Assembly: GCF_007655135.1 (NCBI RefSeq)
Contig: NC_045133.1
Coordinates: 1,488,001 to 1,552,000, forward strand
DNA from: Punica granatum
Lineage: Eukaryota > Streptophyta > Magnoliopsida > Myrtales > Lythraceae
DNA length: 64,000 nucleotides
Direction of reading: 5' to 3'
The stretch's first letter is position 1; each line of letters begins with the position of its first letter. This document shows positions 1 through 12,523 of the stretch, piece after piece. The position numbers were made by a program, and so were the translations under genes. The notes beneath the pieces were generated by a model, which saw only the letters and a list, made by a program, of their open reading frames with translations, made no database searches and was not told the origin of the DNA.

Positions 1-344
1 AGCCAAAATACTCGACAGTCATCCATACAGATATAGAAGCAAACAAAATTAGATGTTGAAAACCAGTTTATGGAAACTCCTTCATTTGATTTCATCCAAG
101 CTCAAAATTCTTAAGTTCAAAATACTATATATATGTTTAAGAAAAAAAGAAAAAGACCCCAGACACTGATGTATCCCCAAATTACTAGAGGGCCCTATTT
201 AGAATAGAACAACAAACTAACAGCTGCAGAACAGTAGTTTGACCCAATCTTATTAATTAGCCAATAAAGACAAACCTTAAATATTTCCAAGGGCAAATGA
301 AGCAAAAACTCACACAGGTTCTGAGAAAGAGATTGAGGGTATAC

Positions 345-2921
345 CTTTCCAATTGCCCAAAACTGAGCAAAATCAGCTACCCGCAGATTGCGGTCATCCA
401 CTAAGATGGGGCAAACATACCAGCAACAAAAGGGTCAATTGCCGAACCATGAACTGCATCTTTCGTTAGTTAAAATGAAGCAGTGCTTAGGCACTGCATC
501 CACTATCTATAATCAAACTAAATAATCTAATTTGTTGTGCATGATCCAGTAAATTGCATATATTTTTAGCACTTTTTATTTGCTTACTTATCAAACACTA
601 AGGTGTAAAAGCAACCAAAAGAAAATCAGTTTTCTATCTGATAAGCACATGCTATTGAGAGCTATGCATTCCTAGCCCCTGCCGCGAGCACCAAGGAATC
701 CAACAAAAAGACAAGGCAACGGAACCCGAGATGTTCAGATAATAAAGAAACATGCCACTAACAAGACAGAGTTCAACGCTAGAATCCAATTGTATCCAAA
801 TATGCACCACGGAAAGAAAGAATTTCATGATCAATATAGTAGAACAATGATCCCCGAATTTCAAAGAACATAGAGAAAACCAAGAAAAGGCATTCATACC
901 AATAATGAAAGTAAATACCCCCTCTTCAACAGTCTTGCTATATGCTTTTAACATGCTCCCACGATAAGCCTGCAAGAAAAAAATGTTAAGACAGGCCTTG
1001 AAAAAGTAACTGAGATTATAATCCAGCACAAATCATAAAAATGCCTCAAAATGGTTTACCAACAAAAGATCTCAAGGGCAAAGATTTTGTCATCTTATGA
1101 TAATGACGAGGACATTCAACAAAGTATGAATTGATAGACATGGAAAAAGAACTCTTAAATGAAATCTGGATGAAGTCTGCAAGAGAATTCTGTTGTATAA
1201 AGGGACTTCATTTACCTCCTCCATTTCAGGTTCGTAACAATATTCCATCACTTTCCTTGTTGCAGGTCTCTTGCCTCTTACATTCCCTGATGACTTTGAA
1301 GAATCAACCTCCTCCACCTGCAACATAGTAGGGTGACCTTATTGATAATCTGGCACTATATACATAGTAATACAAAAAAGAAACGAAGAACTACACAGTA
1401 GAGTTTAGAAAGGCCAAACAAAAGAATAGAATACCTTCTCAACTTCAGTCATAAAGTATTCATCCATGGAGTATATGCGTGGAGCAGCACCGCCATTTTC
1501 AACCTCAAGGTCGCGCAACATTTTAGCCAAGTAGGTCTTTCCGCTACCTGATCAAATCAAATAAACCAAGTTCAAGCACGTGCATCCAAGAACAACATCT
1601 CACTTGGCTACAATTGGGATTACATAAAAATCATTAAACAGTCAAGTCACCTGGAAGCCCTCTAAGGATTACAACAAAATGATCAGGGCGAGCAGCTCGA
1701 TTTGGTGGCCTAAATATGTGGGAAGCATCAATGACTTTTGGCTTCTGTGAAGGTAATTGCTGTGATGGATGAGGATGAGGATGAGGATGAGGAGGAGTGT
1801 TGCCAATGTACTGCATAGAGAAATCCTCTTTTGCAGCTCCATATTCCTTAAATCACATCATGCAAACGCACATTCAGAAGGCTCCAAGATGGCAAAAATG
1901 ATGAAACACAGCAATTGATACATATGATGCAAAGAGGTACACCGCGACAGAAGAGTACCTCGTGAGTAAATCCATTAGGAGCATTTGGAAGCTGTTTATT
2001 ATAATGATGATAAGATTGAACGGGGATAGTTTCAGGTGCAGAAGGATAAGAAAGCGGCGTTCCTGATGTATTGACATGAACCGGGAACAAAGAACTAGAC
2101 ATCCTAGGTAGCGGCAGGGAATGAGCTTTTAAACTAGGAGCAGCATATTGAGTGATTCCTGGGAAATATCGATAATCAGACGGATCATGAGTACCATCAA
2201 ACGACTGCTTCACATCAATACCAGGAAACGGCAATCTATAAGGTTGTTGGGGCCGAAAATTCGAAACAAAATTGTCCCTTGAGATACCACTACTATATTC
2301 ATTACTCAGTGGCTTCTGTGAAACTTGCAAGGAGGATTGTGTTTCGACGCCAAAACCATCCTCCCCAGACACAAAAGACACGTTCCTACCGGACACAGTA
2401 TCAGCTAATCTACTAGTCTCCTTGTCTGCTGAGGCCAATTCAGCACCCGGAGAAGAATCATCACTACCTAATCTAGCTACCTCAAGACCAGAGCCACTGT
2501 TACCTCCCCCGTGTTCGCGGATTAGCTTCAACCTCCGCTCATCTTCGGTGGCAACCCGACTGTCTGTCCGCATCCTTTTGTAGTTCCTCTCAGCTTCGCC
2601 GACAAACCCATTGCTCCCACCACCAGTACGAGGCACCGGCACGAAATTCTCGCTGTGAGGACGAATCGGGAACTGCCCGTAGGCATCCATCCCTGGGTTG
2701 GGGTACGGGTGCCAATTCCTCGCTTCGCCGACCCCGTCGCTCGGGCCCCTCCATGGGTGGGGCGGGTAAGGGCCGAATCCCGGTCTTTGGTGGCCTGGAG
2801 GTAGTGGGAAGCTGGGGCTTTGGCCAAAGGAGGGCGGCGAAGGGCAAAATGGGAAGTGGGGGACACAGCAGACGGGGCAGATGCTGCCTTGCATTGGTCT
2901 TGGACGCCATTGATGATCCAT
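345..2921 (-). CDS. YLPM1: YLPM1-like P-loop protein (5' part, runs off window)
   Basis: Six exons on the minus strand: 1959-2921, 1651-1846, 1435-1547, 1216-1317, 900-969, 345-400. They join in frame to about 500 residues, and the gene continues past position 1. The N-terminal 320 residues are Pro/Gly/Ser-rich and disordered, with a small Cys/His cluster (C15, C18, C19, H22, C26). A P-loop follows, split by an intron: GLPG|SGKTYLAK, lysine about residue 390. Next come SMDEYF and then FIIVDDRNLRVADFAQFWA. This order matches the AAA_33-type kinase-like domain of YLP-motif protein 1 (human YLPM1/ZAP3), a nuclear RNA and phosphatase-associated protein. The plant function is not established. The start is the first ATG after an in-frame open 5' region. 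The family is recognised from the P-loop and the VDDRN block. Positions 1-344 are probably intron. Confidence 0.85.
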
Positions 2922-3667
2922 TGCTGGAACCTCCGAGACGATCTGGAGAGTTAAGGGTGTTTGCAGACAATATAGAAGAAGACGAAGAAGGAGGAGAAGG
3001 AGGATCTGGATCGGCCGGCGAGAGAATCCGGCGGCGGGAACGGGAAAACTGGTCCCGGCAAGGACAAAGGAGGATATGTTTTATTGCGGTGGAGACTGGG
3101 TTATCGCCGGTTCAAACCGATTCAAACCGGAACCGGCTATTTTCTATTGGGTCCAACTGCAACCTGCGACAAAAAGAGAGAGGTTTCAGGTTTTAGGTTT
3201 AATTCTCACTATTAAAACACTTAAAACTTCTCGTACCCGTAATATTAAGATTTATCATGGTCCTTATTTCCCAGGTTCATTCCCAAACACTTTAAACCTT
3301 ACGATATAAACTTTCTTATTCATTCCTTAACATTTGCCTCATATTTGGATGAGAGGTATTCAAATTCTATTAAGGCCTAATTCCACCAGGATCAAAAGCT
3401 TGCGTTCTTTTGCTCATTTTGGGTCGGATTTCGAATTCTGGTGGAACCCTCATTTCCCCTTTGGCCCTGATTTGCAATTCCCTCTAGTCCAGATTTTGAA
3501 TTCGGACCTGATCAGGATCAAGTTCAAAGGATGCGATTTCCAAAATAACCCCCAGCTCAGCCGACCTCTGCCACCGCCTGTCGACCTCAATTGATGGACC
3601 TCCAACCGACCTCCCTAAGTCGGTCTCAACACGACGAGAACGGCTATGGTCTTGCTGTGGCCATATC

Positions 3668-3880
3668 TCACCCGAGCGTCAGGAGGCTCGCAAAAACCTT
3701 AGGTTTGAGGAGCCACCTTGATGGCTTTTGGGCCTTAGTGAGGTCGTGGGCCCAGACAACCTCGAGGCAAGTTCTCTCCCTAAGCTCACAAGCCTAGGAT
3801 GAGCCCCACGAGCCGTTGAGGAGGCTTTGAGAAACCTATGGTTGTCGCAAGCCTCCCGACGCCCAAATCTCACCATGTTG
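3668..3880. repeat. Imperfect inverted repeat, GC-rich
   Basis: The block around 3675-3712 (GCGTCAGGAGGCTCGC ... ACCTTAGGTTT) reappears in reverse complement near 3835-3872 as GCGTCGGGAGGCTTGC ... ACCATAGGTTT. The two arms are roughly 80 percent alike. Base composition differs sharply from the AT-rich flanks, which suggests an inserted foldback element fragment. No family could be assigned. Confidence 0.5.
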
Positions 3881-4488
3881 GTGAAATCAACTAGATGAGA
3901 TCGGTTGGAGGTCCAACAACCAAGATTGATGGGCAGCGGCGGCAGTTGGACAAGTGAGAGGTTGGATAATTTTTTTAATATTTATTTTTTTTATAAATCA
4001 AGGGCATTTTTATCTTTTTAAATTCTTTGTATTATATTCTGTACTAATTCCAAAAGACCAACAAACAAAGTGTTTGAATCGGAAATTTAATTCTCATCAT
4101 TCAAAATCCACCATCTTTTTTATTTTATTCCCCTCAAATTTATTTCAGCGAACTATACGCCATGTAGGATTTCTCATGGTCCTTATTTCCCTTTCCTTGG
4201 GTTGTATCCATCTAGCTGTTGGCTTTTCTCTTTGCAATTTATCCATCTCTCTATTTTTTTTTTAAGTGTGCATCCTAAAATTTAAACGCTTAACGAGCTT
4301 CGACTATTTTAGTTCAAGCTAAATCATCGGCCACGAAGAGAAAAAAAATCTTTCAATTATGAATTTTCTTCATTCATGAAATTAAAATACGAAATCTATT
4401 TAAAGAGTACAAGTGTCAAATCACTTGAATTAATCCGCATTGGTACGATTTACCTCTTTACCCTATATAAAATATAACTTTCATTGCC

Positions 4489-4826
4489 GGATTCGTTTGG
4501 TTTCGGAGTAGGATTTTATTCCATTCTACTCCATCTATATAAGAGAAAATAAATAATAGTAACTGTGAATTTATTAATAAATATTAATTGTAATAATAGT
4601 TAAGAAAAAGTAAATGTAAAATTTTATTATTAAATTTAAAAAAAGACAAAAAAAATGTATATATATGTAAAAGTATATGAAAATTTTATTATTAAAAAAT
4701 TAATTATAATAATAATTTTAAAAAATATGTATAAGAATTTATTATTAAATAAAAAAAGTATCAATTATGTTTTGAATTAAGAGAAAAATGAAATAAAGTG
4801 AAGTATGATTTTCTCCGAATCCAAAA
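4489..4826. mobile_element. Putative foldback MITE
   Basis: The left edge reads TTTGGTTTCGGAGTAGGATT and the right edge, in reverse complement, reads TTTGGATTCGGAGAAAATCA. These form imperfect terminal inverted repeats around a very AT-rich centre. No coding capacity is visible. Target-site duplications were not resolved. Confidence 0.4.
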
Positions 4827-5079
4827 GCATCCGCATGCATATACTGTTGGAAGCCCAACACGCAGATATGGCTGAGGATTTAACATGTTCGAATGACAAT
4901 AGGTTACTGTCAAGCTGCTGATATCGGTAATTACGATGCTTATGAAATGATCGTGTGGAATTAGAACTAAATAACATTAAATCACGTCCTTACATAAAAG
5001 TACCTCGCGGAACTGCAAAAATCACAAAATTCCTTCATCTCTTTCGATGACAATATGAGAACTGATCCATATAGGCCCT

Positions 5080-6270
5080 CTAAACGACCACAGGCTTATC
5101 TTCATTCAGGAGAGATTCGACCACATTAGCCATTGAACCGCACAGCCTCACCTCGGCAGTTAACTGACTGACCACTCTCTCCAGGGACCTCAGCTCTTCA
5201 TGGAACCCCGAGTGCAAAACCAGAGATGAGAAGTTCTCATCCAGCAACAGACCAATACATCTTATGACGTCCTCGAGCCTGGGAACCCAGTTGCAGGCCA
5301 CTAACCCAAATAATGAAGCTGCTCTCGAGCATGGAACCGCTTGAGGAAACCTTTCGTACTTCCTCAACCACTTGCCCAGGTACCGAATCAAGCTCGTCAG
5401 TTCTTCGCCATTCAATTTGCTGATAGCAAAAGAAAGGACCGTTTCATCGATGTTAGGAGATACGAGCAAATAGTGCAGACAGAGTTCAGGATCGGAGAAA
5501 TTGTCGAGTGCTATCATAAGCAAAATTGCAGCATCCCTATCGAATCGCAGCTTCTCCCCATTAAGTTTTGTGTCTTTGGCATTCCTAATAGACAGCGCTC
5601 CCTGGTCTTCCCATTCTTGCCTTACACTGGCCATGGTAGCAAAAGCATCTCTAGGTGGGCAGAGGAAGTACTTCAATATGCAGATTAGTTCCATCGACTT
5701 GAGATCCGAGGCATGTCTGATACAGAGAACAATCAAATCGGACCTCCTCTTGGCAACAATATTCAATACCAAATTCGGGTAGAAAGAGCGCTCGACAATA
5801 CCGAAGGCAATCATGGAAGACACCAACTCCCACAGTTCGAAAGCTACACAGGCCTCAAGAACCAATCCCGTCAAATCTTTGCCCATAAGGAATCCCACAT
5901 TCTCCATCAACACCCGCGTGTATGCTGGATCATTTCTATCAACCCTGATCTTTTCAGTACCAACTGCCCCCCTCACTTTCTCAAGGAACGGATTAAGAAT
6001 GCTGAGGAACTCCTTCCCATTGAATCTGTTCGTGTCCTTGAGCTTCCGCTTGAGGGTCATGGAGAAACCTTTGACTAGTTCCATGATTTTGGAGTCGGCC
6101 TTAGAGAATTGCCAGCCCATGATGGGATTAGCAAGCGATGCAGGGTTAGGGGCCTCGTTTTTTGGCTTGAGAAGACTGCAGTCTGGATTCAACACGATCG
6201 GGAACTCAGTAGCTAAATCATCTGGCCCTCGGGCGGCCGAAGCCTTGGCTATAGTCTCAAGCAGAGTCAT
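5080..6270 (-). CDS. Conserved plant protein of unknown function (396 aa)
   Basis: A single open exon encodes 396 residues, starting MTLLETIAKASAARGPDD and ending DKPVVV. There is no signal peptide or membrane segment. The sequence is leucine-rich and looks all-helical, as in alpha-solenoid proteins. A central stretch (LICILKYFLCPPRDAF, about residues 197-212) is followed by an acidic/basic region, then DRDAAILLMIALDNFSDPELCLHYLL. A likely 5' UTR intron (about 6314-6577) has acceptor TTGTTTGCAG and donor GAA|GTGAGT. Telo-box and site-II motifs upstream are typical of ribosome-biogenesis genes. I therefore infer a nucleolar or ribosome-assembly role, perhaps related to the C-terminal helical region of NOL11/UTP8-like proteins. 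That link is only an inference. Confidence 0.8.
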   Translation of the reverse strand: MTLLETIAKASAARGPDDLATEFPIVLNPDCSLLKPKNEAPNPASLANPIMGWQFSKADSKIMELVKGFSMTLKRKLKDTNRFNGKEFLSILNPFLEKVRGAVGTEKIRVDRNDPAYTRVLMENVGFLMGKDLTGLVLEACVAFELWELVSSMIAFGIVERSFYPNLVLNIVAKRRSDLIVLCIRHASDLKSMELICILKYFLCPPRDAFATMASVRQEWEDQGALSIRNAKDTKLNGEKLRFDRDAAILLMIALDNFSDPELCLHYLLVSPNIDETVLSFAISKLNGEELTSLIRYLGKWLRKYERFPQAVPCSRAASLFGLVACNWVPRLEDVIRCIGLLLDENFSSLVLHSGFHEELRSLERVVSQLTAEVRLCGSMANVVESLLNEDKPVVV

Positions 6271-6523
6271 TGACCAAGAATCTTAAGCACCGGAAACGAC
6301 CTGTTTGTTCAGAACTGCAAACAACAAAAATTTAATCTCAAGCAGTGTCGATGTCATAGAAATCCAAAGTTTTCGTTTTTTAGGGAAAACGAAATGGCGA
6401 GCCTACTAAGCTGCCAGTCCCCGAGCAGTACGTCATGAGAAGACATGAAGCAAATGCGTATCCTGGTCGGAACATTAGGCAGCAACCGCAAACTAACTCT
6501 TACACGCTCACCAATTAAGCCAT

Positions 6524-6549
6524 AAACCCTAGAAAACGCAAAACCCTAG
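6524..6549. promoter_or_regulatory. Two telo-box motifs
   Basis: AAACCCTAG occurs twice, at 6524-6532 and 6541-6549, inside or next to the 5' leader of the 5080-6270 gene. Telo-boxes near transcription starts are typical of plant translation and ribosome-biogenesis genes (established knowledge). Their presence here fits the inferred nucleolar role. Confidence 0.6.
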
Positions 6550-6803
6550 ATATGGAGATTCGAACCGTTACTCACTTCAGTCCAGGCGAGGCAAAATGAA
6601 GAGCTCAGCAGCAGCAGAGGGCGGACGAAGCCGTCACACAGCCAACAGGCCGGCCGAGAAATAGAGGGGAGAGAGAGAGAGAAAGAGTAAGAGAAGTGGC
6701 CCAGCGACGGCGGAGAGCGGCCAAGGGAATGAGACTGAGTAGGCACCGTCTCGATAAAGGAGCTGAAGAAGGAAGAGCTAGAGCTCGGGGAAGTCAAAGC
6801 CAA

Positions 6804-6820
6804 TGTGGGCCTGAGCCCAT
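6804..6820. promoter_or_regulatory. Site-II (TGGGCC/T) elements
   Basis: GTGGGCCTGAGCCCATA carries TGGGCC and, on the other strand, TGGGCT just upstream of the 5' leader of the 5080-6270 gene. These are TCP-type site-II elements that often pair with telo-boxes. Confidence 0.5.
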
Positions 6821-6829
6821 ATACGGGTC

Positions 6830-7890
6830 AAGTACCGGGTTATGGACTACCGATTAAGGCCCGAACCCGGAGCCATAGCGAAAGGCCAAGGTCCATCGAA
6901 TAGAGATTTCCATAGCCCGTCCGTGTCCATAAATCCTGGCATGGTCGGGGCTCGTGTTCATGCTCGTAGTTCTTCCGACGCGTAGTTTTTGAGCAGGCAA
7001 CATGGTTCGCTCATTTTTCAAGGCAGGCCAGCTGGTTGCTGTCCTACGGTGGCATGGGCGGTGGTGGTATCTTTTCATAGAATCTATATAAATTATAAAA
7101 GTCGAATAAACTCATTGGGCGATGCCACGTAAGATATAGATAATCCACGATTGAATGACCTTTAGAATTTTCACAAATTATAACGCGACAAGTGATACGC
7201 AAATGCCAAACCGTATCACTCAAGAATTCCAAAAGTTGTTCCACTATAAAAGTAAAAAAGTCATATATATATATATATATTATTAAAACAAGAAAAAAAA
7301 GTAATCTTTGCAGTTATATTGCCTCATTATAAGCAAATAAAATGCACCACTCTATGAACTATGATAAAACTCAATTTCATAAATCATATCGGTTTCATGA
7401 GAAAATTAAAGAAATTTGAACAAGAATATGATTAATAAAAATAAAATTTTAATTAAATATGTAGTTGCAAACAAAAAATTAAAAAATAGTCCTTACGGAC
7501 AAATCTTTTAGTAACGGGAGGATATTACTTGTGATCGCAGATTTATTAATATGTCCAATGCTCGGGCCTTTTCTCTAGTTTAGATAGTTTCATCGAGCGG
7601 GTCCGAAGCAAGTCAACAGCAGTTGAATTATTCGATGCTTCGCGCTCGTGCATTTGGATTTTATTCAGAAATCAGCTGATTCGCAGTTATACGATCTCAT
7701 ACATTGGATTCGCCTTCATGCGGGAACTTGAAACTACATGAGTATGGGGGGATTCAATGATGATTCATGTGGCTTGTCAAAATTTTCTCAGCTTTCAACT
7801 GATAATATGCAGAGCACAACCGCATCAGCTACCCCTGTACCTGTCGAATAGAGCTACGCAGCTTCCTGCACCCATTTCATCCTCTCCGGG
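6830..7890. other. Intergenic, AT-rich
   Basis: No gene is supported. The region contains a (TA)n tract near 7262-7280 and AT-rich sequence. It lies between the promoter of the 5080-6270 gene and the stop codon and 3' UTR of ALDH12A1, and no plus-strand gene overlaps the ALDH12A1 3' end. Confidence 0.6.
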
Positions 7891-7897
7891 TTAAGAG

Positions 7898-10800
7898 TTA
7901 TGTCGATGGTGGAACTTCCCAGCCTCTCGGGATAGGCCCGAAATCATAGATGACCTCCCTATGACAAGACCAAACGAGCTTTATCGCCTCAGGGGTCCCT
8001 ATTCCAGCTCCTCTCGGGTCTCCAGCAGGTCCAAACCTATATGATAAGAAGAGAATCAACGGTTAGTTTGAATTCCTCAGTTCGAATCATTGCTCAGAAT
8101 CTCGGAGAGGCTAGCGAGGACAATATATAGCTTAAGAACTTCTCATGTACCAGTGGTTCTGTGGTGCCCCTGTCGTTCTAGCTCGCAACCCAGCATAAGT
8201 TGTTCCATTCACCGACTTCCCGATAACTTCCTGAAATTGACTTCCTACTTAATTAGAAAAGCTTGGGATAAAAGAATTGGGAAGAGATCAAGAAATTTGT
8301 GAAACCAAGCTTACCTGAAGGAACAGAGGATCGTTTGAAACCACTGCTGCTGTTAAATGCGCGTGCATCTTCTCGAGGGCATCGAGCACCATAGGCAGTT
8401 GATCATCCTTGTACTCCGTTACAACCTAGGAGGACAACAGCATCAGAAGCACCAAACTACATTGACTATCACGTTAAATCAGAAACATTCAATCTACAAC
8501 TCATTTTGTAATGAAACGACATTGCCCGGAAATATCAACTATTCGATGTTACATTAAATAAGCACGAATTTACCTGAAACGGTCCGAATAATTCTCTTGT
8601 GACGAGCTCGAAATTCTTTTCCTTCAGAATTTCTTCTAGTGGCACATAAACTGCTGTGGGTTTCACCGCACCATATATCTTTGGTATAGAGTGGTTCTCC
8701 AAAGCCTTGCCACCAAAGAGAACCTTCGAGCCTGGAATCTCCAGCAATCTATTCATGTGATCTAACATTGCTTCTGTCGTAAACTGCAATCACAAGAAGG
8801 GACAAAATCAGCAATGCGGAGAGAAATACGAGAAGGAGAGTTTAAACAACAATTCAGAGGTAATGCTCTCTTTCTTGACACTGTTGAAATACATATTGCA
8901 GTAAAGCATACTTACTGTAAGAACAGGGCCAACGGTCAGATCCTCCAACTTCCTTCTCCCTGCTAGATCTTTCATTTTATCTACAAGGGAAGCTTTCGAC
9001 CAGTTCTGTGTACAAATATAGAGAACCTAGTAAGAAATAAAAAGAATAGCCAAACATGAACCAAAGAAAATTATTTAACAGTATTACCAGAAAAAACCTG
9101 ATTCGTCAACATAAACAGGCTCTAACCTCATGCATGAATAATATGGACTGCGCCGAGCATTTCTGACCACTGCATGCATATGCATCCTGATCACATACCC
9201 ATGCCACATAGTCCACCTTTGAACAACCATAAAAGGGACGTAGGTCAAATACAAGTATCAGAGGAATCGTTGAAAATTAATGGTCAATGATGAAAACCTC
9301 ATGAACATCGGGCCCCAGAATTTTCCAGTCAAACCCTGCATCTTCCAACTTGATCCGACCATTCAGATCAACTGCTAACTTTTCGGCCACTCTGGAGCTG
9401 CCGGTGAAAAGAGTCATGCGTGGCTTTGCCTGTGTAAATGACAAAGCGAGTGTAAACTGCTAATTTTATTTCGGAGGGTTTAAGGGACACTCGCCCTGGT
9501 ATGAGAAAGATATATCAAAGGATCGAACCTCTGCTAAAAGCTTATTCATCGTCTTCCCATCAGAATTAATGAAGTCAACGTCTTCCACGGGCATTCCACA
9601 GTGATGAAGCAATCGTATCATCTGGTCCATAACTATACTGACCTACAAAAACAAAGATATTTATTCTAATTGAGTATTTTCAGCCTGAATATAATCAAGA
9701 AACCCGAGCTATTTGCTTCTGCAAACTAATAAATAAGATTACAAGCAGATTTCACGCTATGGAATACGAGTATAAATTACCTTACTGTCAACTTTAAGGA
9801 CGGGTTTGTTACCCATATAAAGAGAACCCATCAACTGAAGAACAGGGATCTCAATCGGAAAGTTGAAAGGAGTGATGATGGCAACCTGCAGAAAAGGAAA
9901 TATCTGTTATTTTCTTTTCTATTTTCTGGTGTATATAAATTAAAGGTTGTAATCTTGGACATTATTGCTGTAAACATTTTTTGTGATTAACGAAAGCTCT
10001 AAATTATCCAAAAATGATAAAGAAAAAGGTTGTAATTCTTGTCATTGAGGATTCACTATAAACTCAAGGTGGACATATCACAGGCTAATACTTTCAATAC
10101 ATCAATGAAACATGTGGAAATAGATAATCGGACGAGATATGATCATGTCCCTATGCATTTCAATGATAAGAGAAGCTGGCTTCTTCTTCTACTGTATAAA
10201 AAAAAATGGTTCTCTTGATCCTTCTCTCACTCTCAAACACTTCACGTGATACAATTCTTTTCCGGTGAAGTGTAACACAAACATATAAAATGTTTCTTCT
10301 TTTAATAAGATATAATATCATTAATAAAAAAGAAAGCTGAAGAGAATCGCTTACGGGACCATAAGGCCAGCGGAAACCATGACTCTGCTGTCCAAGATGA
10401 TTCCCTGGAACTGCAAATGACCTTGCCAGAAAACGAACCTGCCCAACATTCATAGTAAATTCTTTCAGCAGACAACCCTGATGTTTATTTTACTTTCTTG
10501 ATGAAGGAGAACTCAGATGCAAATGCAACAAAATCTAATATTGATGCTAACATGAGAAATGCATCCCCCCCAATTTGAGCTGATTTGCTGAACGAGAGGC
10601 AGAGAAGGCTTGATAAGTTACACATGACGCACCTGATCGCCACAGAAGTTCTCCAGGAATTTCTGGGTAACATAGACTTCGCCAAGAGCTTGCTGATAAC
10701 TCTTTGGAGAAACTCTTTGTATTAACCGAGCGAAAAAGTCAGAAACCTGGAAGATCACTCAGATGCCACTTTCCCTTCAGAAAAGCTTCTAACAGAAAGG

Positions 10801-12523
10801 CTGAGAAGGGGAAGCATAGCTTCTTAATTATTTTACCTTTGGCAGAGAAAGCATGTGGGCTGCCTTAGTCGATATGTCTCCATATAAAAGATACCTAAGT
10901 GGTAAAACTCTTTAATCATCTGGAAAACCCAAAGGGGAAGAAACGAATGACTAGGGAAAGAAAAGTACCTCTCTGGCGCCTTGAAGGGATTATGTAGACC
11001 ATGCTTGGGGCACTTGGCCAAGCTCTCTACATAAGGCTGGAAGAATCAGTGGGACAGGTCAAGCAATTAATCACGGTCAAGAACTATAAACCAAAGGTCG
11101 TGGTCTCAAATTGTGGGTGCACCATTAAATTTTAAAACAGGTCTGTTCACTCCATTAGAGAAATCATGATAATGTATGAAGAGTTAGGATTTCGGTTTCC
11201 CATATAAAGAAAGAATGAGAACATCAGGACATGGAACAGGGGAAGCCCAAACCTGTATCTCTGTTTCATTTAGATCAGCAACTTTAATGAAAGGTTCTCC
11301 ATTCAATGGATCCACAATTCTGTTCCAATTTGAAGATTTAGTCCATTTTCCCTGCACTAAGAATATAAGCACGTGACTGAATAAGATTGACTCCAATCAA
11401 AAGGTTGATGCGGAACAAAGCGCAAAGTCATCTGCAGGAGATATCATGAAACTACTTTATACTTTAACTGAGACAATTGCGAGCTCCAAATGGAACAAAA
11501 CTCGTTTTGTGAACACATTTTAGTGGAATAAACAAGGAACTTGTAGACAGTTCAAGTGCCTACCAAAGTTATGTACTTCAGCCGGTTGAGTACCCGACAT
11601 CTCTTCAACTTCTACCGTTGCAAAAGATAAAGACGAGAGAGATCTGCCACAGAGGTGAAGAAGATTAAGAATCAGCAATGCTGGGAAAGAACTTCACTTG
11701 AGAGTATTCGAGCCGGTGCCCACCACATAATTCTAAATAGTAATGCAGGAAACATATATATCTGACATAGCACGAAATTTATCATCCATTTCTCTCATTT
11801 CACTGCTAAGATTAAGCTATAAGCCACGAATGGTTATCGATCAAGCATGTATAGCTTGTATCTAACATAAGCATCGAGTGACAAACAAACTACGAAGAGC
11901 AAAAGCTTCAAAAAACATACTCACACATATACATAAGCACAAAAAACTACGCGAGTTGGTTAATGATCTTCATTCTGCAGGTCAATTTCTGCTGCTAATT
12001 GCTTTTACTCATTTTGAATTTGTTGAGTTTTATGTCCATAGAGTTACCACTATGCCGGGGGTAAGCTGATTACTAAGCTGAGGTCGATTGATCTAAAATG
12101 CTAAATGATCAGATTCAGATAAACACGAGACCTTTTCTTCCCCATCACAATCATCATTGGACATCGAAACTATTAATAGATACGGGACAGTAACGTATAC
12201 ATCCAAAACGGATCCTATCGAAACTTCTACAGCTTAGAACTCAGAACTGAGCCGACCGTATCGTCCCGCGCAATCGAGCCTAACACGAAAATCATTAAAC
12301 AGAAATCCAAGGAACGTCCGGCCCGGTTTCTGGTCCAGCACATAATCACCAACAAACGCAAACCCAGAAACGAAAACAGACAGTACTCAACGACAGAACA
12401 GACCCCAACAGAAGAATCATCGAAGGAAACTCGCTACCTCGATGGATTGAGTGAAGAAAGCCGACCGAGAGCCGTCAGGGGAGCCCCGACCCTCAGTCCT
12501 CTGCGGAGCAAGAACCAGCTCAT
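7898..12523 (-). CDS. ALDH12A1: Delta-1-pyrroline-5-carboxylate dehydrogenase (P5CDH), mitochondrial
   Basis: Sixteen exons: 12438-12523, 11564-11643, 11253-11356, 10969-11036, 10837-10894, 10633-10746, 10355-10438, 9781-9885, 9529-9642, 9298-9429, 9127-9216, 8916-9005, 8574-8783, 8315-8425, 8151-8230, 7898-8036. All are GT-AG and in phase, giving 554 residues, close to the 556 of Arabidopsis ALDH12A1. The product oxidises P5C/glutamate semialdehyde to glutamate with NAD in the second step of mitochondrial proline breakdown. The N-terminus (MSWFLLRRGLRVGAPLTALG) is Arg-rich without acids, like a mitochondrial presequence. The catalytic cysteine is in SGQKCSAQ, about C335. Family blocks PFNFPIEIP, FTGSSRVAE and ELFGPFQ are intact, and the protein ends WEVPPST. 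No defect is visible. It stands alone on this strand. Confidence 0.97.

Larger units (their letters stand above)
3080..5070. other. Intergenic region with repeat remnants
   Basis: There is no convincing gene between the YLPM1-like promoter and the next gene. It holds a GC-rich segment with an imperfect inverted repeat (about 3640-3900) and a probable small foldback element at 4489-4826. The rest is AT-rich sequence. The short open frames here lack family resemblance and splice logic. Confidence 0.6.

Noticed and set aside
2272..3196. Open frames on the plus strand opposite the YLPM1-like first exon
   Set aside because: They are antisense shadows of a GC-rich coding exon and have no family features or splice support.
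5341..6286. Several plus-strand ORFs of 90-157 codons
   Set aside because: They lie antisense to the 396-aa gene and disappear outside it, so they are mirror frames.
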